IMG/VR virus record: IMGVR_UViG_3300033153_005136
Span: 1 to 32,570 of that record
DNA length: 32,570 nt
Source of the DNA: a virus
Reading direction: 5' to 3' (one strand)
A program made the position numbers and the translations under genes. Below are positions 24,285 to 30,305 of this stretch, piece by piece (the first letter of the stretch is position 1; the number at the start of each line of letters is the position of its first letter). The notes beneath the pieces are model-generated. The model made no database searches. It saw only the letters and a list, made by a program, of their open reading frames with translations, and had not been told where the DNA came from.

Positions 24285-24599
24285 ATGGAAGAGAACGAAA
24301 TAACATTGGAAGATCTAAGAACATTATTACAGCCAATTTCTGATAATGTTTCTGGTATGCGATCAGAGCTTAAAGATGCACGCTCAGAGATAAGTGAGGC
24401 GGTAACTGATAACAAAATAATGAATGAAAGGTTTAATTCGTTGAAAGAAAATAACAAAGAAGCCCATAAAAAGCTTGAAGATTCACTGAGTAAAAACTGG
24501 GAACTAACAAGGAAAACAGACCTAAAAATAACTCGTTGGGCTGGTGCAATAGGCGCGATTGCTGTACTAGTTCCTCTCGCCCTTAAGTATTTAATTTAA
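24285..24599 (+). CDS. Coiled coil with C-terminal membrane anchor, holin/XhlA-like
   Basis: This 104-residue protein has about 75 residues of Glu/Lys/Asn-rich coiled coil, then one membrane helix (WAGAIGAIAVLVPLALKYLI, 85-104) at the very end. This is the layout of XhlA-type proteins that work with holins in lysis. TTTTAGGTAGATA precedes the ATG. Its stop overlaps the stop of the opposing gene by 3 nt, with no terminator between them. No endolysin is recognised in the window, so the lysis role is a suggestion. Confidence 0.5.
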   Translation: MEENEITLEDLRTLLQPISDNVSGMRSELKDARSEISEAVTDNKIMNERFNSLKENNKEAHKKLEDSLSKNWELTRKTDLKITRWAGAIGAIAVLVPLALKYLI

Positions 24600-25102
24600 C
24601 CGTTTGTAATCTCAAGAGAAACATGGGTTGTACTTGGTGTAGCCCTCCAAACATCAACCATGTTTAACTCAAACACATTTTCACCAACTGAGTAGTTTTC
24701 AAAAACCCAATTATCCATTATAGCCTCATGCGCTAACTCATTGCTAAAGATCGCAATGAATTCATCGTGCTCAATATTTATATTTACATTTTCAACGTCA
24801 AAATTAGTCAACTGTTCAGATAGGTGTTTTGTTACTTCACTTATTTCAGTTAACTCGACACAGTCAACCACAAGCATATCACTAATCATACCCTTGGCGA
24901 ACTCGGAAGCATCAACTAAATAGTGATTTTTAGAAAACCTCCTAACTACATTGAGTGGATTAAAATTAAGCGTCTCACGAATATGTGCCTTATACCATTC
25001 TTCAGTATCAGGCCGAATAGTAACATAAAAGCAATTTGGCGCATTAAGAGCAAACGAAACACGTACTTTATTATTGTATAATTTTTTGATAGTATCAATC
25101 AT
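24596..25102 (-). CDS. Protein of unknown function at the end of the early left operon
   Basis: The 168-residue product starts at ATG 25102, one base after the TAA of the preceding gene, with GGGGGAT as binding site. A GTG at 25126 would add eight residues translated over the upstream gene. It appears to be a mixed alpha/beta protein with many Asn, Glu and Val (IDTIKKLYNNKVRVSFALNAPNCFYVTIRPDTEEWYK at the N-terminus). I recognise no motif. It is paired with the metallopeptidase-like gene and lies beyond the terminator at 25481, so it may be expressed only by read-through or from its own promoter. Confidence 0.6.
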   Translation of the reverse strand: MIDTIKKLYNNKVRVSFALNAPNCFYVTIRPDTEEWYKAHIRETLNFNPLNVVRRFSKNHYLVDASEFAKGMISDMLVVDCVELTEISEVTKHLSEQLTNFDVENVNINIEHDEFIAIFSNELAHEAIMDNWVFENYSVGENVFELNMVDVWRATPSTTHVSLEITNG

Positions 25103-25103
25103 A

Positions 25104-25460
25104 TTACATATCCCCCACACTATCACATAATTTTATTTTATGTTTTTTAGCGAATTTGATACATTCAACCAAGCTGTAGGTGTGGTGGTAGGTGAGACAC
25201 TCGTCTGATGGTTCTCCAAGTTTATCAAAACCCCTATTGTACAGTATATCTCTAACTGCATGAAGCAACTCATGAGAGATTGTGCCAATTGGGACTTTCA
25301 GGTTTGTATTAAAATAAACTTGTGGATTAGTACTCCCTTCATCATTAAAAGTTGTTGTATACGCAATTGAATTATCTTCGAATTTCTTTGTCCAAAATAT
25401 TTGTATTCCACATCGTAATACTGGGAATAAAATACTTTGCTCTTTATATTGTTTTTTCAT
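25104..25460 (-). CDS. HExxH metallopeptidase-like protein
   Basis: This 118-residue protein carries HELLH (His63-Glu64-x-x-His67) in the context GTISHELLHAVRDIL, followed about 20 residues later by SDECLTYHHTYSLVE, where Glu87 may be the third zinc ligand. This is the layout of small zinc-peptidase-like phage proteins. Proteolysis itself is not proven; some such families are structural or inactive. GGAGAGAGAGTT precedes the ATG. It is transcribed with the next gene and lies just beyond a strong terminator, so its expression may be low or separately promoted. Confidence 0.6.
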   Translation of the reverse strand: MKKQYKEQSILFPVLRCGIQIFWTKKFEDNSIAYTTTFNDEGSTNPQVYFNTNLKVPIGTISHELLHAVRDILYNRGFDKLGEPSDECLTYHHTYSLVECIKFAKKHKIKLCDSVGDM

Positions 25461-25480
25461 AACTCTCTCTCCATTAAATT

Positions 25481-25511
25481 AAAAAACCCTAGAGGGTATT
25501 AATCTCTAGGG
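25481..25511 (-). terminator. Intrinsic terminator after the recombination operon
   Basis: A perfect 8-bp GC-rich stem (CCCTAGAG with CTCTAGGG, 9-nt loop) at 25487-25511 is followed on the minus strand by six T (25486-25481). It is the clearest Rho-independent terminator in the window. It ends the transcript that carries the coiled-coil, Cys-rich and exonuclease genes, and insulates the metallopeptidase-like gene. Confidence 0.9.
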
Positions 25512-25559
25512 CCAAATCAACCAATATGCAACAAAAGAGGAGTTAAGTGCATACTGGTT
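25481..25559 (-). ncRNA. Candidate small RNA with anti-Shine-Dalgarno loop
   Basis: Eight bases after the stop of the coiled-coil gene, minus-strand RNA forms a 12-bp stem (AACCAGTATGCA with TGCATATTGGTT; 25559-25548 and 25530-25519). The loop is 17 nt, CTTAACTCCTCTTTTGT. The terminator hairpin and six U follow. One stem pair is G-U in the minus RNA but A-C in the plus RNA, so only the minus transcript pairs fully. The loop plus one stem base (CCTCTTTTGTT) is complementary to AACAAAAGAGG, the binding site of the 28674 gene, and closely to those of 28833 and 26866. Hairpin, seed and terminator resemble a 3'-UTR-derived regulatory RNA. Function is inference. Confidence 0.45.
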
Positions 25560-25567
25560 AATATAGA

Positions 25568-26866
25568 TTATTTTTCAGCTTTCACAATGAAAACACCAGG
25601 TTTTTCCGCATCGAGGACAATTTGTTTTAGAGTGACATAAACCGCTTTACCCTCATGTTTAGCTCTCTCGATTTCTCCAGCTGTGATTTCTGTTGATCCT
25701 TCAGAGAGTTGTTTTAGTGCTTCAGCGAGTTTCTTTTCTGCTAATTCTTTCTCTTTTCTAGCTGTTTCGATTTCTTCAAGTCGCTTGGCTTCTTTTTCTT
25801 TAGCTTCACGTAAGATTCTTGCAGTTTCCAATCTAGCGTCTTCAGCCTCTTTATCGGCCTTAATTTTAGCCTTTGCAATTGCGTTAAATTCGTTTTCTTT
25901 TTTAAGCTTATCACGCGCAACCTCTCTATCTTTTTTGTCCTGAGCCTCTTTTGCGGTGCGGTCTTTTTCATCTTGATCGGCTTTTAATTTAGCTTGTCTC
26001 ACTTCCTCAATATCTCGCTCTTCTTTGAGTCTTTTGTTTTCTTCTGCAATTCTTTTTTGTTCCGCTTCGTCTTTTTCTTTCTGAATTCCAGCAAATTCAA
26101 TTATTCTATCAAATGCCTCTGGTTCAATTTCACCGAATTCAACATTATCAAAGTCAGGAATGTAATTAGATAATTTATAAGCAACATCTTTTCTAGCTCG
26201 GTGTAGTTTCTGCTTTTCAAGAGCAATTCTCTCTTCTTCAATAACCCGTTCAGCTTCTTTTTTACATTCTTCAAATTCCTCTTTTAAGCCCTTTTTGACG
26301 TGCTCAAAAATGCTAGGTGCCATTGCTGCAAAGTCGGTACTTTCATCAATTTTACAGTACTCAGAGTATTGCTTAAGTTCTTCTAAGCGTTCTTTTCCTA
26401 GAGCTTCCTTTTCTTCGCGGTCAGCTTTTTCCTGCTTAATTCTTAGTGATTCATTGTGGTTTTCAATTGCTTTAACTTCGTTTTTATCATCAGCAATCAA
26501 GTCTTTGACAAACGAAGCGAGTAAGTCATTGCCTTTTTTCGCAAGATTCAAATCAATATTACAAAGCTTTCTGGCGTTTTCTGCCGCTGTCCACATCTTC
26601 CCTATGTCAATTCTGTGACGTTTAGCTCTTGCAACTAGCTCAGGAGGTACCATTTTACCAGTATCTTTGTATTTGTCGAACTCCGACATGATGTCTATTT
26701 TATTTTCTTGATGAGTATTGAAGGATTCCAACATTGGCACAAATACTTTCTTTAACTCTCCAATTCTTCCCTTTGGTATTTGAGTTTCATCAAATCCAAC
26801 TATTTCATAATTAGCTGTTGTTAATTCGCCTTCTTTAACTTCTGTATTTTTTATTTCTTCAGACAT
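25568..26866 (-). CDS. Long coiled-coil protein of the recombination cluster
   Basis: This 432-residue protein has a folded N-terminal third (about 20-130, including PPELVARAKRHRIDIGKMWTAAENARKLCNIDLNLAKKGNDLLASF), then extended Lys/Glu/Arg coiled coil (140-225 and 270-385), and a short beta-like end (GKAVYVTLKQIVLDAEKPGVFIVKAEK). Proteins of this look often lie beside phage YqaJ-type exonucleases, where they may assist recombination. No RecT, Erf or Redbeta signature is recognisable, so calling it the annealing protein would be a guess. AAAGAGGAAATT precedes the ATG. The Cys-rich small gene overlaps its start by 16 nt. Confidence 0.55.
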   Translation of the reverse strand: MSEEIKNTEVKEGELTTANYEIVGFDETQIPKGRIGELKKVFVPMLESFNTHQENKIDIMSEFDKYKDTGKMVPPELVARAKRHRIDIGKMWTAAENARKLCNIDLNLAKKGNDLLASFVKDLIADDKNEVKAIENHNESLRIKQEKADREEKEALGKERLEELKQYSEYCKIDESTDFAAMAPSIFEHVKKGLKEEFEECKKEAERVIEEERIALEKQKLHRARKDVAYKLSNYIPDFDNVEFGEIEPEAFDRIIEFAGIQKEKDEAEQKRIAEENKRLKEERDIEEVRQAKLKADQDEKDRTAKEAQDKKDREVARDKLKKENEFNAIAKAKIKADKEAEDARLETARILREAKEKEAKRLEEIETARKEKELAEKKLAEALKQLSEGSTEITAGEIERAKHEGKAVYVTLKQIVLDAEKPGVFIVKAEK

Positions 26867-27009
26867 AATTTCCTCTTTTTTGGTTTATTTTTCTCGAACC
26901 GATTACACCAACCGGACGCATTTATTGTTTTGTGCCACTCTAGACACATAAACCCTGTACGCCTTGAGCAGGTCATACAGGAGCCTTTTACTTTTTTACG
27001 TTTCTTCAT
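26851..27009 (-). CDS. 52-residue Cys-rich, zinc-finger-like protein
   Basis: The open frame starts at ATG 27009 inside the last codons of the exonuclease gene (14-nt overlap), with AAGG just upstream. It ends at 26853-26851 inside the next gene (16-nt overlap), so it fills an otherwise empty 130-bp gap. The product is very basic (MKKRKKVKGS at the start) and has CMTC (11-14), Cys22 and Cys35: CX2C-X7-C-X12-C, a plausible four-Cys zinc site. Similar small Cys-rich genes are common in phage early operons and could bind DNA or RNA. It is short and unsupported by homology. Confidence 0.6.
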   Translation of the reverse strand: MKKRKKVKGSCMTCSRRTGFMCLEWHKTINASGWCNRFEKNKPKKRKLCLKK

Positions 27010-27667
27010 CTGCCTTGTAATCTTTGCGATGCTTTTTAATGTCTTCCATCAGCTTTTCAACTTCAATTTTTGCTAATTCAATTTCATTCTCTATTCTAGT
27101 CTGCATTTCTTCGTCCGGTTCAATTCTGACTTTCAGCAAACGATAGTTAGGGTAATATACTGCAATGTCAACCCACTCAAACCCACATACATAAATTTGA
27201 GCTTGAACTTGCTTCCAGTAGTCAGCTTTAATTAATTCGTTGTTAAAAATATAATCCAGAAACTTTTTATAGCCTACGCACTTACATTCAAGCCCGTTAT
27301 TCTTATCGCCTTCAACAATATTTCCATCAGGTGAAGCTCCCGCCCAATCGGTAAATTCATAAAACCCACCACTATCAACGGTTGAAAATGTTAGCTCTTC
27401 ATAGGCTTTAACGGCCAAAAACTCTAGCTCATGCCCCCGTTCAGTATATCCCGTTCCGAAAAACTCAGTTTCAACAGGTTCGCTAGATAGTCTTTCAACG
27501 GCACATTTTTTAATAGTATCAAGATAGCCTTTTGTCTTTTTACCCATTAGTAAATTAGATATAGAAGAGGCTGTAAATTTACCGCTTCTCAACCGTAGCC
27601 ATTCATCGGTATTCTGCTCAACAATATGGAATTTTCTTTCCTTTTTATCATGTATTGATTTATACAT
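26996..27667 (-). CDS. YqaJ-type (lambda-exonuclease-like) recombination nuclease
   Basis: The 223-residue protein matches the PD-(D/E)XK YqaJ/lambda-exo family: QNTDEWLRLRSGKFTAS (18-34), GHELEF with Glu80/Glu82 (78-83), GASPDG with Asp114, and LECKC with catalytic Glu127-x-Lys129, then YWKQVQAQIYVCG (150-162). Such enzymes chew 5' ends to give 3' single strands for phage recombination and replication. ATG 27667 is chosen over 27670 and 27697 because AGGA is best spaced and it overlaps the previous stop by only 8 nt. It is complete, with normal length and all key residues. Confidence 0.9.
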   Translation of the reverse strand: MYKSIHDKKERKFHIVEQNTDEWLRLRSGKFTASSISNLLMGKKTKGYLDTIKKCAVERLSSEPVETEFFGTGYTERGHELEFLAVKAYEELTFSTVDSGGFYEFTDWAGASPDGNIVEGDKNNGLECKCVGYKKFLDYIFNNELIKADYWKQVQAQIYVCGFEWVDIAVYYPNYRLLKVRIEPDEEMQTRIENEIELAKIEVEKLMEDIKKHRKDYKADEET

Positions 27668-28178
27668 CATTTTCCTTTTCAGCTTTTTTATCAGCATATT
27701 GTTTTAGGAGTTCAACTTTATTTTCTTCAGAAAGCCTATACATGGTCAAAACCTTCTCAATCGTTGTACCATTAACCATATGTAAAACCCCATTATTCCA
27801 AGCCTCTGTTTCCGGCAACAATTCAGGTAATTCAGTTTGCGGATGAAAATCTCTAATTCTGAGAGCATCAACCATTTCCCGAGCGACCTTTACTTTCTGT
27901 ACAAAAACTTGGATAGGCATACCACACCAATCCTCAATAAATTCTGATTTAGAAAGCTTCATGAGTACCTTTGAATTGGTTACATTCAGTATCATCGGTT
28001 TAACATTCTCTTTGAAATAAGCCACCATACAGGAGCCTTTTTTACCGTTCTGGTCTATCACCTCTACATCCTGCCTAACTGATTGTATTGTAACAATTAT
28101 ATCACGGTATTCAGGAGCTAAACTATAAGCCCCCAAGTAGTCAGGATTAAAACCTTTTCTCCAATGCGTTTTACTCAT
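27660..28178 (-). CDS. Conserved phage protein partnered with YqaJ nucleases
   Basis: This 172-residue protein reads HWRKGFNPDYLGAYSLAPEYRDIIVTIQSV near the start, then VAYFKENVKPMILNVTNSKVLMKL and IEDWCGMPIQVFVQKVKVAREMVDALRIR. These patterns occur in a common phage protein usually next to exonuclease/annealing genes. It looks beta-rich, and an OB-fold-like single-strand binding role is possible but unproven. The last about 30 residues are helical and basic (ENKVELLKQYADKKAEKEND). GAGG lies before the ATG. It overlaps the stop of the preceding gene by 4 nt and its own 3' end overlaps the nuclease start. Confidence 0.7.
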   Translation of the reverse strand: MSKTHWRKGFNPDYLGAYSLAPEYRDIIVTIQSVRQDVEVIDQNGKKGSCMVAYFKENVKPMILNVTNSKVLMKLSKSEFIEDWCGMPIQVFVQKVKVAREMVDALRIRDFHPQTELPELLPETEAWNNGVLHMVNGTTIEKVLTMYRLSEENKVELLKQYADKKAEKENDV

Positions 28179-28462
28179 ACCAAAGCCTCACATTTTGCGT
28201 TAAATTTCATTTTCTTGTCGTATTTATAGTCAGGAATTAGTCTTGCAAATTCCTCAATCACATCATCAACATTTTTAATTACCAAGCTGCCACCCTTAAA
28301 TATATACCCGTCAGTGTGGCAAACTATATCGGTATCACCCTTCAATCTAAGACAAATCATCCCTACGTATGCGCCATCAAGAGCAACACTAATATCAATA
28401 CGATACCCGTAAGGCACAATATCCATACAAAACTCTTTCAGTCTAGTTATAAATTCAATCAT
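28175..28462 (-). CDS. Small protein of unknown function (early left operon)
   Basis: This 95-residue alpha/beta protein starts with a helix (MIEFITRLKEFCMDIV), then beta-like segments (YRIDISVALDGAYVGMICLRLKGDTDIVCHTDGYIFKGGSLVI), and ends with a helix. It has three Cys in the body but no paired motif. GAGGTGAGTGG precedes the ATG, and its stop overlaps the next start by 4 nt. No family is recognised. Its place before the recombination genes suggests an early role. Confidence 0.6.
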   Translation of the reverse strand: MIEFITRLKEFCMDIVPYGYRIDISVALDGAYVGMICLRLKGDTDIVCHTDGYIFKGGSLVIKNVDDVIEEFARLIPDYKYDKKMKFNAKCEALV

Positions 28463-28674
28463 CCACTCACCTCATTGGTTGTAGTTTCTGATTCTTCTTC
28501 AGTAAATGTTAACTCAGCGGATAGTAAAAAGTTGTTTGCATCCATAAAATCAATATCCCACGAATCATGTGTATAATCATCCTTGTAATGTGTAAGTATA
28601 GCGTTTGCAATCTCAGCCCGTGTCAAAACTAGTCTAGTTGTTTTGGTTTTCTTTTCCTCGATTATTTCAGTCAT
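28459..28674 (-). CDS. First gene of the leftward early operon, small unknown protein
   Basis: This 71-residue protein has a Lys/Glu-rich start, a possible small helical DNA-binding-like segment (LTRAEIANAILTHYKDDY), and an acidic Thr/Glu-rich end. It is the first gene behind the TTGCCA-17-TATATT promoter and has the binding site AACAAAAGAGGGAAT, the best complement of the candidate small RNA loop. The role is unknown; first-gene position is typical of regulators or host-takeover proteins. Confidence 0.6.
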   Translation of the reverse strand: MTEIIEEKKTKTTRLVLTRAEIANAILTHYKDDYTHDSWDIDFMDANNFLLSAELTFTEEESETTTNEVSG

Positions 28675-28702
28675 ATTCCCTCTTTTGTTATTTGGTAGTC
28701 AA

Positions 28703-28731
28703 AATATAACAGTGTTTATCTATGTTGGCAA
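28703..28731 (-). promoter_or_regulatory. Leftward early promoter (sigma70-like)
   Basis: On the minus strand, TTGCCA (28731-28726) and TATATT (28708-28703) are separated by exactly 17 bp. Transcription would start near 28696, about 20 nt before the ATG at 28674, leaving room for the binding site AACAAAAGAGG. This is the best sigma70-type promoter in the window. Confidence 0.75.
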
Positions 28732-28744
28732 CCATTTATTTTAT

Positions 28745-28764
28745 ATTAATAAAATTTTATTAAT
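28745..28764. promoter_or_regulatory. Perfect 20-bp palindrome in the divergent control region
   Basis: ATTAATAAAATTTTATTAAT is its own reverse complement over 20 bp. It lies 13 bp upstream of the leftward -35 box and about 70 bp before the rightward first gene. Perfect dyads between divergent early operons usually are operators for a dimeric regulator. AT-only composition makes a chance match more likely than for mixed sequence, so the evidence is moderate. The remainder of 28675-28832 is AT-rich, and a rightward -10 candidate (TATATT, 28789-28794) has no good -35. Confidence 0.5.
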
Positions 28765-28832
28765 CCCCACAAATTTTATTTTACTTACTATATTTTATTT
28801 AAACAAAATTACAATATAACAAAGAGGTAAGT

Positions 28833-29147
28833 GTGAGCGAAATAAACATAAGTGTTAAAAGACTGGTGGAGCTTGAAGACCAAGAAAGGAAGCTTATGGC
28901 TTTAGAGGCTGGCGGTGTTGATAATTGGGATAACTATGGTGATGCTCTAGATGAGTACCATAGGGAAAAAGAGGAGAGTGAAGCTTTTTCATGTTTAGCT
29001 GAAGACATATGTGAAGAATTATCTTCTGGATCTTATGAGCCATCAGAGAGGGGAGCAGGTGTTGCATTTAAAGATGACGCTATTTTAAGAGTTCAGAATT
29101 TAATCAAAACAGTATTTAAAGACATTTTAAACGAGAGGGAAGCATAA
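28833..29147 (+). CDS. First gene of the rightward early operon, unknown
   Basis: This 104-residue protein starts at GTG 28833 with AAAGAGGTAAGT directly before it. It is acidic and largely helical: MSEINISVKRLVELEDQERKLMALEAGG, then NYGDALDEYHREKEESEAFSCLAEDICEELSS. I recognise no family or motif. The stop overlaps the next ATG (TAATG), so the operon is translationally coupled. Its binding site also resembles the target of the candidate small RNA. Confidence 0.6.
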   Translation: MSEINISVKRLVELEDQERKLMALEAGGVDNWDNYGDALDEYHREKEESEAFSCLAEDICEELSSGSYEPSERGAGVAFKDDAILRVQNLIKTVFKDILNEREA

Positions 29148-29410
29148 TGGCTAAGAAAATAGAGACAATGACAATCAAGCAAGCTCAGAAAATGGTTAGG
29201 GGTGAAGACCAGAAAGGAATATTATCACTATTATGGAGTAAACGTAGAAATAAAGACAAATCAATGCGCCTGAAAAATATAGCTGAAAAAATAGGAAAAC
29301 CACCAAGTACCATCAAAAACGCTATGGACGTGCTGACTGCTCCTGATTTAGAGATAGCCGTAAAGGTCTGTCGTGGAGTATACCAGATTAGCGATAAGGT
29401 TACTGTATGA
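29147..29410 (+). CDS. Small helix-turn-helix / winged-helix-like protein
   Basis: This 87-residue basic protein has the segment MRLKNIAEKIGKPPSTIKNAMDVLTAPDLEIAVKVCRGVYQISDKV (about 40-84). It reads as a helix-turn-helix (IAEKIGKPPSTIKNAMDVL) followed by a wing-like beta hairpin ending CRGVYQI, typical of MarR/winged-helix domains. GAGGGAAGCATA precedes the ATG, which overlaps the upstream TAA. As an early DNA-binding protein next to the divergent control region, it is a candidate regulator of the palindrome at 28745. That link is inferred. Confidence 0.55.
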   Translation: MAKKIETMTIKQAQKMVRGEDQKGILSLLWSKRRNKDKSMRLKNIAEKIGKPPSTIKNAMDVLTAPDLEIAVKVCRGVYQISDKVTV

Positions 29411-29742
29411 GTAGACTAATACAGTTTCGAGCGTGGGATAGTGCTATGAATAAATATCACTATTGGAACAATAAATCAAATAGCTATGACGGTATATTCT
29501 GGTCAATGGTTAAGCGTTCAGAATTCAAACATGGTGTCGAGCAGTACACAGAACTCAAAGATAAAAACGGTGTTGAGGTCTATGAGAATTGTGAGATTGA
29601 CAATAAGTTTATTGTCCTATTTGTTAACGGGTCTTATGTCTTGCACGATATATCAAATGAGGTTATATTTAATCTATACAAGCATTATGAGGTTAGCAAT
29701 GGACAAATTGAGGTTACGAAAGAACGTCACGAAATGGCGTAA
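29407..29742 (+). CDS. YopX-like protein
   Basis: This 111-residue protein matches the phage YopX family pattern: an N-terminal IQFRAWDSAMNKY segment (residues 5-17) and a central TELKDKNGVEVYENCEID (about 48-65), equivalent to the family's TGLKDKNGKEIYEGDI. YopX proteins are common small phage proteins with an SH3-like barrel and no settled function. The start overlaps the preceding stop (ATGA), with AAGGTTACT before it. The 3' end overlaps the next gene by 44 nt. Confidence 0.8.
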   Translation: MSRLIQFRAWDSAMNKYHYWNNKSNSYDGIFWSMVKRSEFKHGVEQYTELKDKNGVEVYENCEIDNKFIVLFVNGSYVLHDISNEVIFNLYKHYEVSNGQIEVTKERHEMA

Positions 29743-30202
29743 AACTAAAAGAGGACTTGTCACCAATCTTTACCATAAAATGAAAGAGAGGGGTTGTGTT
29801 GAATTCAAGTTGGAATTTCTTCATGAGTTTGCTGAATGTAAAAAGTTCGATAGACTCTTTGAGGAGTGGGTAAAAAACAACTACAATAAACAATTTAAAC
29901 CCTCAATAGATAGAATATCGAACAAAGGCATATACGCTAAAAAGAATATCCAATGGTTGACGTGGGCTGAAAACAGGTATAAGCAAACAATGGAAAGAAG
30001 ATCCAGGAATGGCGCTGTACTAATGATGCTTGGTAATAAAGTTGTTGAAAGATTCAAATCTCAAAGGGAGGCAGTTATGAAGACAGGATTATCTCAATCT
30101 AACATGAGCTCATGTTTAAACGGGAAAAGAGAAACTTGCGGGGGGTACAAATGGAAGTATCACGAAAACCCTGAGCTAATAGAGGTGCCAAATGAAGATT
30201 AA
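29699..30202 (+). CDS. HNH-type nuclease with NUMOD-like DNA-binding tail
   Basis: The 167-residue protein starts at ATG 29699, preceded by GAGGTTAGCA; an earlier in-frame start at 29486 would run entirely over the YopX-like gene. Residues about 67-93 read KPSIDRISNKGIYAKKNIQWL plus TWAENR, the second half of the HNH/SIDRID fold common to phage endonucleases. Residues 113-153 (NKVVERFKSQREAVMKTGLSQ and the following SSCLNGKRETCGGYKWKY) match the NUMOD1/IENR1-type modular DNA-binding element of homing endonucleases. A clear first zinc/His motif is not obvious. It overlaps YopX by 44 nt, so it looks like a free-standing homing element inserted between genes. Confidence 0.65.
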   Translation: MDKLRLRKNVTKWRKTKRGLVTNLYHKMKERGCVEFKLEFLHEFAECKKFDRLFEEWVKNNYNKQFKPSIDRISNKGIYAKKNIQWLTWAENRYKQTMERRSRNGAVLMMLGNKVVERFKSQREAVMKTGLSQSNMSSCLNGKRETCGGYKWKYHENPELIEVPNED

Positions 30203-30305
30203 AAAACACAGTGACATTATAGACTGGCTCCAATCAGCTCTAAAGATAGTAGTAACAGTGGGCGGTACATACGGGTTCTTACTTTTAATTATGGATATCA
30301 TATGA
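30192..30305 (+). CDS. 37-residue single-span membrane peptide
   Basis: ATG 30192 has AGAGGTGCCAA directly before it and overlaps the end of the HNH gene. The TGA at 30303-30305 overlaps the next ATG (ATGA). It encodes MKIKKHSDIIDWLQSALK followed by a hydrophobic span (IVVTVGGTYGFLLLIMDII), so it is a small inner-membrane protein with a basic cytoplasmic end. The coupled overlaps on both sides argue that it is translated. The function is unknown. Confidence 0.6.
   Translation: MKIKKHSDIIDWLQSALKIVVTVGGTYGFLLLIMDII

Noticed and set aside
26295-26618. Plus-strand frame of 107 codons opposite the coiled-coil gene
   Set aside because: Mirror of a Lys/Glu-rich coding sequence giving Ser/Phe/Leu-rich product; no start signals.
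26880-26960. tRNA-like TCGAACC word
   Set aside because: No acceptor stem or cloverleaf around it; the region codes for the Cys-rich small protein.
28765-28832. Sigma70 promoter for the rightward early operon
   Set aside because: A TATATT at 28789-28794 and a TACAAT at 28810-28815 exist, but no -35 at proper spacing; in such AT-rich DNA these words are expected by chance.
29486-29698. N-terminal extension of the HNH-like gene upstream of 29699
   Set aside because: Would translate the YopX-like gene in another frame; composition is poor, and ATG 29699 has a good GAGGT site.
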